A stretch of DNA of 64,000 bases from Leptasterias polaris (taxonomy: Eukaryota; Echinodermata; Asteroidea; Forcipulatida; Asteriidae), in assembly GCA_037783415.1 (NCBI GenBank), contig JAZGTN010000150.1, positions 1,426,001 through 1,490,000 on the forward strand. Direction: 5' to 3'. The position numbers and the translations under genes were made by a program. Every line of letters begins with the position of its first letter. Positions within the stretch are counted from its first letter, which is position 1. Below the pieces are notes generated by a model. It saw only the letters and a program-made list of their open reading frames with translations, was not told where the DNA came from and made no database searches. Of the stretch, positions 32,150 through 42,350 are shown piece after piece.

Positions 32150-33516
32150 TTCAAAATACTATAAACACATACAGAAGCCCAAGACCTCAACACAGCACTA
32201 CATGTCAGTTATTATAGATGGCATGGACCAGAAGTCCACAAGTTTGCCAGGGTTTTTGGTAACACCGAAATCCTTGTCATCCATGTGGAAATTACCCACA
32301 CGCGTAACGGGCGTCATTTGTTCATGGAAGAGGTCACCATGTATTTGTTGACTTCAAAGAAATACCACACCGTAGCAACCTGACAATCAATGGGCTGCTA
32401 CAGACACTTCTGAAGTACAGTTTTCTACACCAACCCTCTACCTGCAACTTGATAACTATGGCCGGGAGAACAAAAACAAATTTGTTTTCTCCCTGTGTTG
32501 CCTCCTTATAGAGCTTAGGATATTTAAGAAGGTTTGTTAATCTTTAACTTATCAAGCCATATTCAGTTTAGAGATAATTTACACACACAAGATCTACAAA
32601 TGCCTGATGATTGATTAAATGATGTTTGGTGATATACTGCACAAGGTTATCGCAGAAATGTGCAGTAAAAAAAAGGGGGGGGTCGCCTCCCGAGAATAAA
32701 AAAAGTAACAGAACAGTTAAGTCACCCCCTTCTTAGGATTGTTATATTTACATTGACAGCCGAAATGGTCACAAATTGCTTGCAGACTGGGTTAATGTTT
32801 TTTCAAAACCTCTAAAAAAAATTCATCCGTATTGTTCTCTTCCAATTCCGACGCCATTACGTAAATGCGCATACAACAAAGAGGGCGTCTACTTTCGCAT
32901 TTTCGGCAAATGGCTATTGCAACTTCAGTGGTTGTGATGTTACATTAAAAAAAATTACAATTTAAAGATGAATTTACAGGTCACCGTACTCACCATAAAT
33001 CAAAAATTAAAGGAAGATATGTTCGTTAAAACGAAAGGGAAAAAATGAAACAGACACTGAAATATAAAAAGCCGCGTAGAGAATATTTAGACAATCTTCA
33101 AAAAATGAGAGATGATGTATTTTTCTCAGGTTGTAGGAGTGAGGCACAGGCCTAGCAAGTCCGTCTTACAAAACATTTCTAGTGAGGCTAAACTAATATC
33201 AGATCTCCAGAAGGATGAGTTACAGAGTTTAAAATAAAAGAAATCGATCGTAGGCAGAGCTTAGAAAGTGGCAAACTTCCTGGTATTCTGAGAAAGGTCA
33301 ACCTTTATTCCACCAGCAATAATTATGTATTCCCACTCAAGCATAAATATTTATCATCACATATCTAGACCAGACATTATATCTTGATGCTACGGGTTCT
33401 CTTTTAAAAAATAACAAATGCTTTGGTAGCTCCAAAAAGTACTTATTGTATGATCTTGTAATCAGGCACCCAATACTTGGAAATCCACCATTAGTTATTG
33501 CATCGCTAGTTACAAC
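32150..33516 (+). pseudogene. Transposase remnant, copy 2 (frameshifted)
   Basis: Coding similarity runs 'KYYKHIQKPKTSTQHYMSV', 'DGMDQKSTSLPGF', 'SMWKLPTRVTGVI'. After a frame change near 32320 it runs 'HGRGHHVFVDFKE' and 'LLQTLLKY', and after another near 32420, 'TLYLQLDNYGRENKNKFV'. In the family this last segment is normally a DN(C/Y)..ENKN motif within the DDE-like catalytic region. The segment 33414-33516 repeats 30531-30632 of copy 1. Two frameshifts and no downstream catalytic exon mark it as dead. It does contain the 1109 bp (32308-33416) missing from copy 1. Confidence 0.7.
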
Positions 33517-34503
33517 GGACCGAAACTAATTTGTTTTCGATGGAGAAATTCAAGAGCCAAAACAATTTATGTTCCAGATATTGTGGACCTCACAAAAATG
33601 TGCATAACTCAAAACAAAATATCGCCTTGCCTCATGTAGCAAGTGGCCACTACGTAACATATGTGACTGACCGAAGCACTAAAAGAAAACTGTAGTTCGA
33701 TGATCACATAGGCCGAGCTCCGAGGTCTTACAAGAGACGTAATACAAATCAAGGCACATTTGGGACTAACAAAAAAAAGCATCAGTGTGCAAGCCTCAAG
33801 AAAGTGTAGGAAGCTCTATCGCGCAAATTTTTAAGAGGGAATGTATTGGATTGGGATTCTTTTAAAGTCTTTTATGGAAGAGATCGACAAAGTAATATAG
33901 ATGTTAGCAATTTTACTTCTCTCTGAGCATTCATTGAAAAATTGGCAAGCTCTCCATTATTAAAAAAAAAAGTTTTCAGAAAATTTTCAACAAAGCAAAG
34001 GAACGCATAATTAGTTCAAATGATTCTGAACAAGAACAACTTTCTTCCAAATGCCTATAGAAGTACAGTGTTCATGGAAAATCTTCTTAACTACGCATTT
34101 CCATCAATCGCAAATCGGTCAGGGATCCTACTTGGTGATCTAGGCCACCATGGTAATGGAGAACCATACACACATTACACAGACATGTGTCATTGAAAAA
34201 GATCAACACATCAAAATATTTCATCAACCAATAGAACACAAGGAGTATTTGAAAAAAGCATGGAGAGGTCAAACGTGTTAAACTGCAATATGAGAGATGT
34301 AGTCATCTACATGTTCTTGTATCAATTTTTCAGAATGATTTATTACCACTACATCGTGAATTTGCAGAAAGTTTTGGCAAGAAAGCTTTTAACATGAAAT
34401 TGCAAAAGAAGGTTTGCCGACCAGGAAAAGAGGGAAGATATCTCACACCTCTAACCTCCACAAAAGAGAGAGATAGTGAAGAAGAGAAAGGGAAGAAGCC
34501 AAG
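33517..34503. other. No intact gene; possible upstream exon of next feature
   Basis: AT-rich sequence with short coding-like stretches (for example about 34337-34430, 'LPLHREFAESFGKKAFNMKL') that are not cleanly joined to the frame at 34504. Confidence 0.35.
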
Positions 34504-34836
34504 ATGGCACTGAATATGAAAGAAGGGACATTGGAAGATTTGGTGAAAGAATTGAAAGGAGCAGCGAAATCCATTTCCCAGCATCTGTTTACGACAGCAT
34601 GGCAAAGCAAGGAGTTCCACAACATATCAAAATCACCACCTGACAGCTGGGTTATCTTAGTTTGCGATTTTGCCAAGAATTATTCCTGCAGATTCCAGGA
34701 TGAGGTACAGAGCGTACACTGGGGGCATGAGTCGGCCACAATACATACCATTATTGCATACTACCAATGCCCAAATTGCAAGGAGTCTGTCACAGAGTCC
34801 CTAATAATGATGACAGCAGACAATACTGGAACATGA
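34504..34836 (+). pseudogene. Fragment of a multicopy transposon-type gene
   Basis: A 110-aa frame with 'ELKGAAKSISQHLFTTAWQS', 'LVCDFAKNYSCRFQDEVQS', 'VHWGHES' and 'YYQCPNCKESV'. The 'DFA.NY.C..QDE.QS.HW' signature recurs in a large invertebrate gene family of transposon character, where Asp/Glu residues form part of a DDE-like core. The frame ends after 'MMTADN', short of the rest of the catalytic region, so it is truncated. Recognition is from memory of the family motif. Confidence 0.55.
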
Positions 34837-35192
34837 AGTTGAAAACTCATCAGAATGATTGGGCAAGAGCTTGTAGTCCAGCCATATGATTGGTCCCAGA
34901 TTATGTAATCATCTAAGCAACCCTAATAAATTAGTGAATTTAAGAACAAGACTGTGAGGAACAGGCACCATTTGCAGCTACTTCAATACATGATCAAAAA
35001 AAATGAGCGACTTCAATACCGAATAAAGAAGCAGAGAAACAAAGTTTTCTAAGTTACGAGAAAAAAATAAGACAAAAAAACACCATGGAGAAACAAGACA
35101 GCCCGGATGGCAACAACCTAGACACAATGTATCTTCCTATGGACTCCCCTACCTACAGGGAGCTGTTAGCAGACAAATAGGAAGTTGGAGCA

Positions 35193-35600
35193 ATGGACTG
35201 GTTAAACAACTTGTCAAAAATAAGTGACGAGTCGCTACCAGCGACTCCCACTGCACCGTCTCCCGAGTTAAGCCCGGAACAATTCATAAGCCAAGGACTC
35301 GGCAGCCCCGTAAGAGTGGAAGTACCAACGGAAAGTTGCATGGCGAGGAATGGTGTTGGCAAGAACCTTGCCGCTCTTTGCCAGGCGATGAAGGATGAAC
35401 CATCGTCTCTATGGTCATCCTCGACGGGAAAACTCTGGCTCACAGCAAACAAGCCGTACATCAACGGACCAAGGAGCAGAATCTCCAGCAGAAGAAAACC
35501 AGCCTCAGCCTCTACAGGGCATAAGAGTTACCATGATCTTGGATCGCTTCCAAGAGGGACGAGTGACATCCAGTACAACATCGGTCAAATTTGTTCCTGA
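35193..35600 (+). CDS. Hypothetical ORF (135 aa)
   Basis: An ATG frame with a Pro/Ser-rich 'PATPTAPSPELSPEQF' segment. An overlapping frame (35395-35607) is also open and ends 'STTSVKFVPEE' at a gtaaga donor. Neither is recognised, and they may represent adjoining exons of the transposon-type gene whose later exons lie at 36335-38397. Confidence 0.25.
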   Translation: MDWLNNLSKISDESLPATPTAPSPELSPEQFISQGLGSPVRVEVPTESCMARNGVGKNLAALCQAMKDEPSSLWSSSTGKLWLTANKPYINGPRSRISSRRKPASASTGHKSYHDLGSLPRGTSDIQYNIGQICS

Positions 35601-36334
35601 AGAGTAAGACATTAGCACCATCCATTCATTACATACATTTAAATTTACTATATGCCTGGATATTATCAATTAGTTTTTTTATTGACATATAACAGCCAGT
35701 ATTTCCAAAGTGAACTAATGTGAACTACAACTTTTCCATGAAATTGAAGATTTCGCTGAAACGTATTTTTTTGGCAAAATTTCCGGAAATACTGATCAAT
35801 TCTCAGCACATTTGAATAAGTGGAGTAATATGTTGTTATTAGAAGCACATCCTGTTAGATTAAACAAATTTGTGTATAAAAACTGCAATAAAAACAAGGA
35901 AGCTTTGTGAAAACTTTATTCCTTTTAAAAATACAAATTCATTGCGGATACATTTTGACGCTACGTGCTCGTCTCTTTTGTTGGACCCGTTTTTTCTTTT
36001 GTGTGAAACATTTTGATTGACCGAAAATGTCCAGTGAAACATAATGAAACAACTATTGCTCGCTCACTTGGTCAACAGTAAAAGTTATCCAGTTTGAAGT
36101 TTGAGGTATTTTATCCTTGTATGTTGTAGCTCCCTATTGCCATACATTGCTTACCACCAAGTTGGGCCCCTCGGTCAAAGGTGGATAAAATAATCTACAT
36201 TGTATTTTTAAGGACTCGGGAAAGCTGTAAGTATACAGTGCTTTCACACATTAGTGTTGGGTAAAACTAAATTAGTATTTCCAGAGCCTGATACACTGAA
36301 GAACCTTGACTATTTGTTTTGTTCCTTCACCTAG

Positions 36335-36591
36335 GCAAAGCTGTCATGCATACAAAGGGCTGGGGTAGCACTGGGGAGAGTTGGCTACCTTGTACATCGT
36401 CTGCAGACATTGAACCTTATCTTCTTCTCAAACATCCACCTGAAGACCCCAAACCAACTGAACTTGACTTCAGTCCGCTACAGCTTCACAAACTGCAACG
36501 AGACCTGATCAAGGCCAGACCCTTTTTCGATGAGTCAGAGAGAAAGAGTGGCAGGATCTTCTCTCTTGTTTTGCAAAAGAGAATCAGTCAA
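36335..36591 (+). CDS. Exon of an unrecognised transposon-type gene
   Basis: Acceptor 'cttcacctag' and donor 'CAA|GTAAGA' bound 257 nt of open frame: 'GWGSTGESWLPCTSSADIEP', a Leu-rich 'YLLLKHPPE', then 'FSPLQLHKLQRDLIKARPFF' and 'RIFSLVLQKRISQ'. It resembles the region after the catalytic core in the same multicopy transposon-type families. It ends in phase 0, while the next exon candidate starts in phase 1, so an extra exon or damage lies between them. Confidence 0.4.
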
Positions 36592-37140
36592 GTAAGATGT
36601 AATTGAATCTATGGAGTTCTGTGAGGCTCTGAAAATAGCTGGGCCCAGTTGCATGGCTCTGCTTACTGCTGCATTCTATTTGTGAAAAAACATGTCTGAT
36701 AAAGACTGGCTTTGAATCTCATTGTTTTTTTACTCCTATATTTTTTGTTTTTTGTTTTCCCCCTAAATTAGCAAAACAATGAGAAGAATATATACATAGA
36801 CGGCATATTAAAAGCACTCCTGAAATCCTGCATTCTTTCAAATGTTGAATGTCATCTTATTAAGAAGTTGTGGTTAATTACCACTGAATCTGTAACAGCC
36901 TGTGACTGAGTATGAAAGATCATTGCATCATTGAACATGCCATTGATTACAACAAAAACATGAAAACTGCGCTTTGTAGACATACAGAAAGTGATCGCTT
37001 TGAAGCAGCATTTTGTTGGAATATTTTCATCAACTACCTCATGTATTTCTCAGGTCTATAACATGCATTTCACTTAGTAGTAAAACTTTGTGTCTGAAGT
37101 TACTTTTCTTAACCATCAAAAAACTTGTGAAAAATTACAG

Positions 37141-37280
37141 GAAACACGGAACGTGTAGTCCAATCCCCCATTGCACAAATCCCTGGTTCGAAGATTGCTG
37201 CGGAAGGAACCTCAACAGGTATTGCATTGGCTCAACCTGAAGACGATTTCACATCTGATGATTGTATGCAGCCACCTCAG
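37141..37280 (+). CDS. Exon of the same gene (linker)
   Basis: Acceptor 'aaaattacag' and donor 'CCTCAG|GTATTT'. The frame 'NTERVVQSPIAQIPGSKIA' through 'DDFTSDDCMQPPQ' is open and joins the 38053 exon in phase 0. The other two frames are stopped early. Product unrecognised; Ser/Asp/Pro-rich linker. Confidence 0.4.
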
Positions 37281-38052
37281 GTATTTTTTGGATTTAGATA
37301 TATTGCCTGAACAAACTCGAACATAAAACATAAGAATTGATTTTTTAATGGCCCTAAATATTACTAAGGTACTGGCAATGTCATTTCAGGTGATTTTTTT
37401 GTAAATGATTTTGTCAAACTTTTTGAAACCCTGTTTGATGCCCTAAGGGTATATTCATCTGCCCTGTCTGGGACCATAATGCTTGTAATGCATAATTTAT
37501 ATACGAATGAGCCCTTGGAGGACACTATGTTTTACACGGAAAGAGTATGATAGTAACACATAGACAAGCTACAGAAATCGACGTTCTGCTCTTCTGCATT
37601 ACCTAGCTGATGGCCTGTAATATATGAATGTACTGCAATTTAATGTCAGGCCTTACAGCTTTCAAACTATCTCCTCTGAACAGATTACGAGGGGTTCTAA
37701 AGGGATAGTACATGACTGGTTTTCAAATGGCTGATTTTATCTTAATACTCTAAATCCTAAAATTAATTTGCAAAATTGTCTCTAAAATAGGCGCTCACAT
37801 TCTTGTCATGAAATCAGCCTATTATGGTATAAAAATGGTTTCCTATGCATAGTTGTATGCATGTTCAAATGATACCTCGTTATGTTGCCTTTGGAGGACA
37901 TAGACATCAGACTCATTTTTCTTGAACGCAACATCGCTTCATATCAACGCTAGACCAAAAGGTTGTAGATTTGCACTCATTAAAATCATCCGGATCGAAT
38001 CACCAAAGCCCTACCATATATTTTTCAAAATGTATACTTCTTATATTTTAAG

Positions 38053-38397
38053 GTTCGTCTTGGAAAGAAGCCATCAAGCAAGAAATCTTCAAAACTTGAA
38101 GTTGGCAAAATGGTGGCCACATATCTAGAGCAGTACTCCAATGAATGGCCGCAAGTCAGAGAAGTTACATGTACCAACATCACGGAAGATGCGGTTCACC
38201 TCAACTGGTACTCAGGTACCTATTCCAGCAGGTGGCATGCCCTTAACATTCAAGATAACGGCAAAACACAGGTTTGGAGAGCTGAGGTCAAACAGGCAGA
38301 TATCATAGGAGAGCCTTTTGATCTAACCAAATCCTGCAAACTTCCATGTGATGTTGTTAGAATTCTAAAATCTAAATTTGAAGATATTTATACATAA
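38053..38397 (+). CDS. Terminal exon of the same gene
   Basis: After 'tatattttaag' the exon runs in phase 0 from a basic 'VRLGKKPSSKKSSKLEVGK' to the stop at 38395. It contains 'EWPQVREVTCTNITEDAVHL', 'NWYSGTYSSRW', 'VWRAEV' and 'FDLTKSCKLP'. Regular aromatic residues suggest a small beta-barrel, as in chromo- or Tudor-like C-terminal modules of transposon-type proteins. That is inference. The final 'LKSKFEDIY' is helical. This is the best preserved exon of the 35-38 kb set. Confidence 0.5.
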   Translation, partial: VRLGKKPSSKKSSKLEVGKMVATYLEQYSNEWPQVREVTCTNITEDAVHLNWYSGTYSSRWHALNIQDNGKTQVWRAEVKQADIIGEPFDLTKSCKLPCDVVRILKSKFEDIYT

Positions 38398-38429
38398 ACG
38401 TCTACTTGTAGCGGATCCAAACATTTTGC

Positions 38430-38455
38430 GGGGGGGGGGGGGGGGGGGGGGGGGG
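38430..38455. repeat. Poly-G tract (26 G)
   Basis: 26 consecutive G, 33 bp after the stop of the terminal exon at 38397. Confidence 0.9.
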
Positions 38456-38799
38456 TCAGGCCAGAGCTGTGTATTGAGAGAGTTGCGACAAGAGAGCCCC
38501 AAATGCACTCAAAATGGCTGTTGTTACGTAAGCTTTTTCACGGCACGCCCAATAATGGGAACACAATGAAAATGCTTACATAACAGCAGCCATTGTGCGG
38601 ACCTATGGGGCTCTGGGTCAGGCCCTTTGATTTATTTATCACTAATTTTTGCAGACAGGTGTACATATTCGTAATGTAGCGTCTCCCATTCATGCTTACA
38701 ATCAACAATACATTGAAGTCAACCTGTCGTATGCATTGTGGTTGTCAATGTATTCCTTTCATACATGTACTAGCAGTTCTAAGGCCTTGACATATCAAC
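38456..38799. other. No gene seen
   Basis: Sequence between the poly-G tract and the 130-bp repeats. Nothing recognised. Confidence 0.4.
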
Positions 38800-39065
38800 C
38801 CCAACCTTGGTCTCCCAGAAGCCTATTGTTTTTAGACTCCCTCGGTTATTTGTCAAGGTCATTATGGCTAAAACAAAAGACTGTTGTCCGAGTGATAACT
38901 CAAGAATGCCTTGGTGTATCAACTCCAAACTTGGTTTTGGGAACCCCCAGAAGCCTACTGTTTTTGGACCCCTTGGTGAAAGGTCAAGGTCATTAATGCT
39001 AAAACAATAGAAATGTCCCAGCCATAACTCAAGAACGCATTGGTGTATCTACTCCAAACCCAGAT
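38800..39065. repeat. About 130-bp tandem repeat, two copies
   Basis: The segments beginning 'gaagcctattgtttttagac' (38818) and 'agaagcctactgtttttgga' (38949) share 'aaggtcatta.ggctaaaaca' and 'ataactcaagaa.gc.ttgg' with a period near 130 bp. Confidence 0.75.
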
Positions 39066-39180
39066 TTCTGTAATTATTCATTATAATATAACGTATATAG
39101 CAAATGATATATAATGTGCATTGTATTTTTTTAAGTTCTCGAAACTACTCAGTGTGAACCTTCTGTTAAAAAGTTAAATT

Positions 39181-39524
39181 CCCACCCCACAGTAGTGTGG
39201 GCTGGGTCTACGAACGAATACTTACCTGTAGAGCGAATACTACAATTGCATTGTTCCCTATGCCGGCAGGCAAAAGGCTAAGAGTTTTACACACAATAGC
39301 GCCCTCTGGTGTCCGACCCCGACGCCCTGCGACATGCGCACTACGTCAGCTTCCTCTTTTCTCGAGCGCTACTTGACGCGTAAGCACCCAAAGAATCGAG
39401 TATAGTGGGGAAGGAGGGAGGGTGCTCTACAGGTAAGTATTCGTTCGTAGACCCAGCCCACACTACTGTGGGGTGGGAGTCTACTTCACTCTACTTACCT
39501 GTAGAGCGAATACTACAATTGCAT
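39181..39524. repeat. DIRS left terminal/internal complementary repeat block
   Basis: Contains the 53-bp perfect inverted repeat (arms 39181-39233 and 39425-39477), the internal complementary region of about 137 bp matching the right ITR, and a 46-bp segment (39479-39524) matching the outermost part of the right ITR. Confidence 0.8.
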
Positions 39525-39740
39525 AGACTCGCACCGAATAGGCGGTGGGTATACGCGAACTATCGTATGTCTATACAGGGGCGTAGGACACAGGGCGTGC
39601 CTAAAAAGACCCCGTAAGCGCACCGTAGCTCATGCGCAAAGTCAGGAGGGTATCACCGTTATGGGAGTAAAAACATAATGGGTACACCTCATTAGATTTT
39701 AAATGCACATAAAAATGTGTATGAGAAGTGAACTCACCGG

Positions 39741-40830
39741 TTAGTGTTTCTGGGAGGCTCGGCTGGCCTCCTTCAGCACTTCCCTTCCAGCCCTGCCATC
39801 TACTTGAAGGACATCCTTCAGGTAGTGCTCTGAAAAAGTGTTGGGGCTCTTCCAGCACGCAGCTTTGGTGATGTCTGCTATAGGCACACCCTTAAAAAAG
39901 GCCCAAGAGGCGGATACCCCCCTGACCTCATGCGCCCGAATGGGACCCTCGGCTGCTGGCCAGCCGCCCGGCACGGAGCGGATAGCTGTAACGATCCAGC
40001 GGGCGATGGTATCGCGCGACGCCGGCCGAAAGGGCGGGGTTGTCGTAATAAATAATTGGTGGTCCGTACGGAGTGATCTCGTACGGTGTACATACCACTT
40101 CAGTGCCCGGACTGGGCACCAAAATTTGTCGTCTGACTCGGACGAAAAGGACTTGATGTCCGGGACAAAAATGTCCGGAGGCGTAAAAGACGCCGACTGA
40201 TTCTTTGTAAGGAAGCCGGCCGAAGGAATTAGGCGGACACCGCCTGGCTCCCAACGGATGTGGCCCGCTTCTACTGACAGAGCGTGCAGTTCACTGCGCC
40301 GCCGGGATGTAGCAACCGCCAACAGGAATGAAACCTTAATGGAGAGTTGCAATAGCGTGGAACAGTCCATTGGTTCGAAGGGGTGTTTTGCCAAAGTCGA
40401 TAGAACGCTAAAGAGGTCCCAGGACGGAACTAGTTTGCGTACCGGGGGACGAGTGACGAACATCCCCTTGATCAGTTGGCTGATCGCCCGGTTATCCGAG
40501 ACGGAAGAACCGTCTGGGAAGCCCATATGTATTGCGGCGACGGCCGACCGGTAATTTTTTACCGTGCCCGTCGAGAGGCCGCTGTCAAAAAGGTATAAGA
40601 GGAAATCCCCAACCTCCCCTACAGAAGTATTGGGGGGACGGAGGGATTTCCGTCTACACCATTTAAGGAAATGGCGTAGTCGGCTCTCATATACCTTTCT
40701 GGTGGAGGCTCGGCGCGAGTGAGCTGCGACAGTCGCAGCCCGTCGCGAAAGGCCTGCTGAGCGGAGGGATCTCGTGATAGTACCCAACAGGTCAGGTGAA
40801 GATCCCCCGGAGCCGAGTGAATCCTCCCCG
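39741..40830 (-). CDS. DIRS tyrosine recombinase
   Basis: The last 350-360 residues of a longer minus frame (open from 42245; the upstream part overlaps RT/RNase H in another frame and is a shadow). The catalytic residues are in place: Arg in 'SRRRSELHAL', His-x-x-Arg in 'AHEVRG', the His/Trp position in 'AACWKSPNTF' and Tyr in 'SEHYLKDV'. The N-terminal core-binding part starts near 'STRKVYESRLRHFLKWC'. The true start is unknown. It overlaps the end of the RNase H frame (stop at 40619) by about 200 bp, which is usual in DIRS elements. Intact. Confidence 0.88.
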
Positions 40831-42350
40831 AGCTGGGCTGATATAGGATATCCGCTCGCCTCGGTAGGATCACCGGGCGGTGAACCAGGAGCCTGATGAT
40901 CCGGGGAAACCACGGCTGGCGGGGCCAGAACGGGGCTATGAGGAGGACTCGGCAGTCCTCCTGCTCGATCTTGGTCAGCACCCGAGAAATGAGGGAGATG
41001 GGCGGGAACGCATAGGCCAATAGGCCGTCCCACTGCACTGCCAGTGCGTCGATCTGCCACGCGTTGGGGTCTGGACCCCTTGCGCAGTAAACCGGCAGCT
41101 GGTTGTTCGCATGGGAGGCGAACAAGTCCACGTGGGGCCGGTCGATCAGTTGGAAGAGCGACCGGGCCACTTGCGGGAGCAGAGACCACTCCGTCGGGGC
41201 GATCCAGCCCCTGGAGAGAGCGTCGGCTGTGACGTTCTCTATGCCCGCGATGTGGACTGCCGACAGTGCTATCTCGTGGCGTATGCACCAAAGGACGAGG
41301 ACCCACGTCAGTGCACACAGCCGGCCCGACCGAGTACCCCCCTGGTGATTGATGTAAGCCACCACCGTGGCATTGTCGCATCTCACCAGGACCGCTCGTC
41401 CTTTGACGTCTGCTTGGAAATGTTGCAGTGCGTTGGAGACTGCCAACATTTCCAAGACGTTGATGTGGGACGACTGGTGTTCGGGACCCCATACACCTGC
41501 GACCTCTTTCGGGTGTAGGGTCGCCCCCCATCCGTGTAGCGACGCGTCGGTAGTGACTGTCACTAACGGACGGGGCGGGCGGAAGGCGCGGCCCTGCGCG
41601 ATGTTCGCCTCGGCTAGCCACCAACGAAGGTGGGGGACCAGCCATGGCGTAGTGGGCACCGGATGGTGGATAGGATGCCGGATGGGCTTGTAGACAGAGA
41701 GCAGGTGAACTTGAATAGGCCTCATCCTCAGCCTGCAAAAGTCTACCAAATCCACCATGCTGGCCATAAGGCCCAACAGCCTGAGCCAGGCCAGAGCCGG
41801 AGCCACCACCGCTGGGAGGAAGAGGGAGACGCACTGTCGAAGGTTCGACAGACGGTCTTCCGAAGGGCGGGCCAGCCCCCTGCGAAGGTCGAGACTTGCC
41901 GCCCACGCGGGTGTAATTATTGACCCCAGTATGGTCCTCAGCGTCTCCATACGGAAACGCTTCGGACGTATGAATTTGTTGAGGGGCTTTAGATTCAAAA
42001 TCGGGCGCCAAACGCCAGCCTCCTTCTTGGGTGTCAAGAAGAAAACTGACATGAAGCCCGTCCGAGCCCCCGATCGGGGGACGATCCGCACCGCCCGCTT
42101 CTGGAGGAGAGTGTTGATCTCCGCCTCGAGAGCGCGGCGCTTTGACATGTCGGACGGGACAGGTGTCGGCCGATTGAGCATGTCCGACGGGGGGGTTCTC
42201 GTAAACTCGAGCGCGTAACCGCGGCTGATCGTTTCGAGAACCCACCCGTCGGAGGTAACCTGGCCCCAGGACCCCATAAACTCCTGAATGCGGCCTCCCA
42301 CGGGTCCGTCGGCGGGAGGTCGCCAGGAGGCCAGCCCATCACTTGCGCCA
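40619..42350 (-). pseudogene. DIRS reverse transcriptase-RNase H with RT core deleted
   Basis: The frame (open from 42790) starts RT-like near 'FMGSWGQVTSDGWVLETISR' and has 'FFLTPKKEAGVWRPILNLK' and 'AWAASLDL' (motif A, around 41890). It then passes directly to 'RPSEDRLSNLRQCVSL', a segment normally found after the polymerase core. The 'LPFGL..AP' motif B, the catalytic YLDD and 'FLG' motifs are all missing, and the frame is maintained. RNase H is intact ('VTTDASLHGWGA', 'EMLAVSNAL', 'VRCDNATVV', 'ENVTADALSRG'). An in-frame deletion of roughly 0.4-0.5 kb is inferred. Motif positions are seen directly. Confidence 0.8.

Noticed and set aside
40830..42245. The first 470 or so residues of the long minus frame that ends in the DIRS recombinase, as a separate protein
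   Set aside because: It overlaps the RT/RNase H frame, is Pro/Gly/Arg-rich as expected for a GC-rich shadow frame, and shows no domain.
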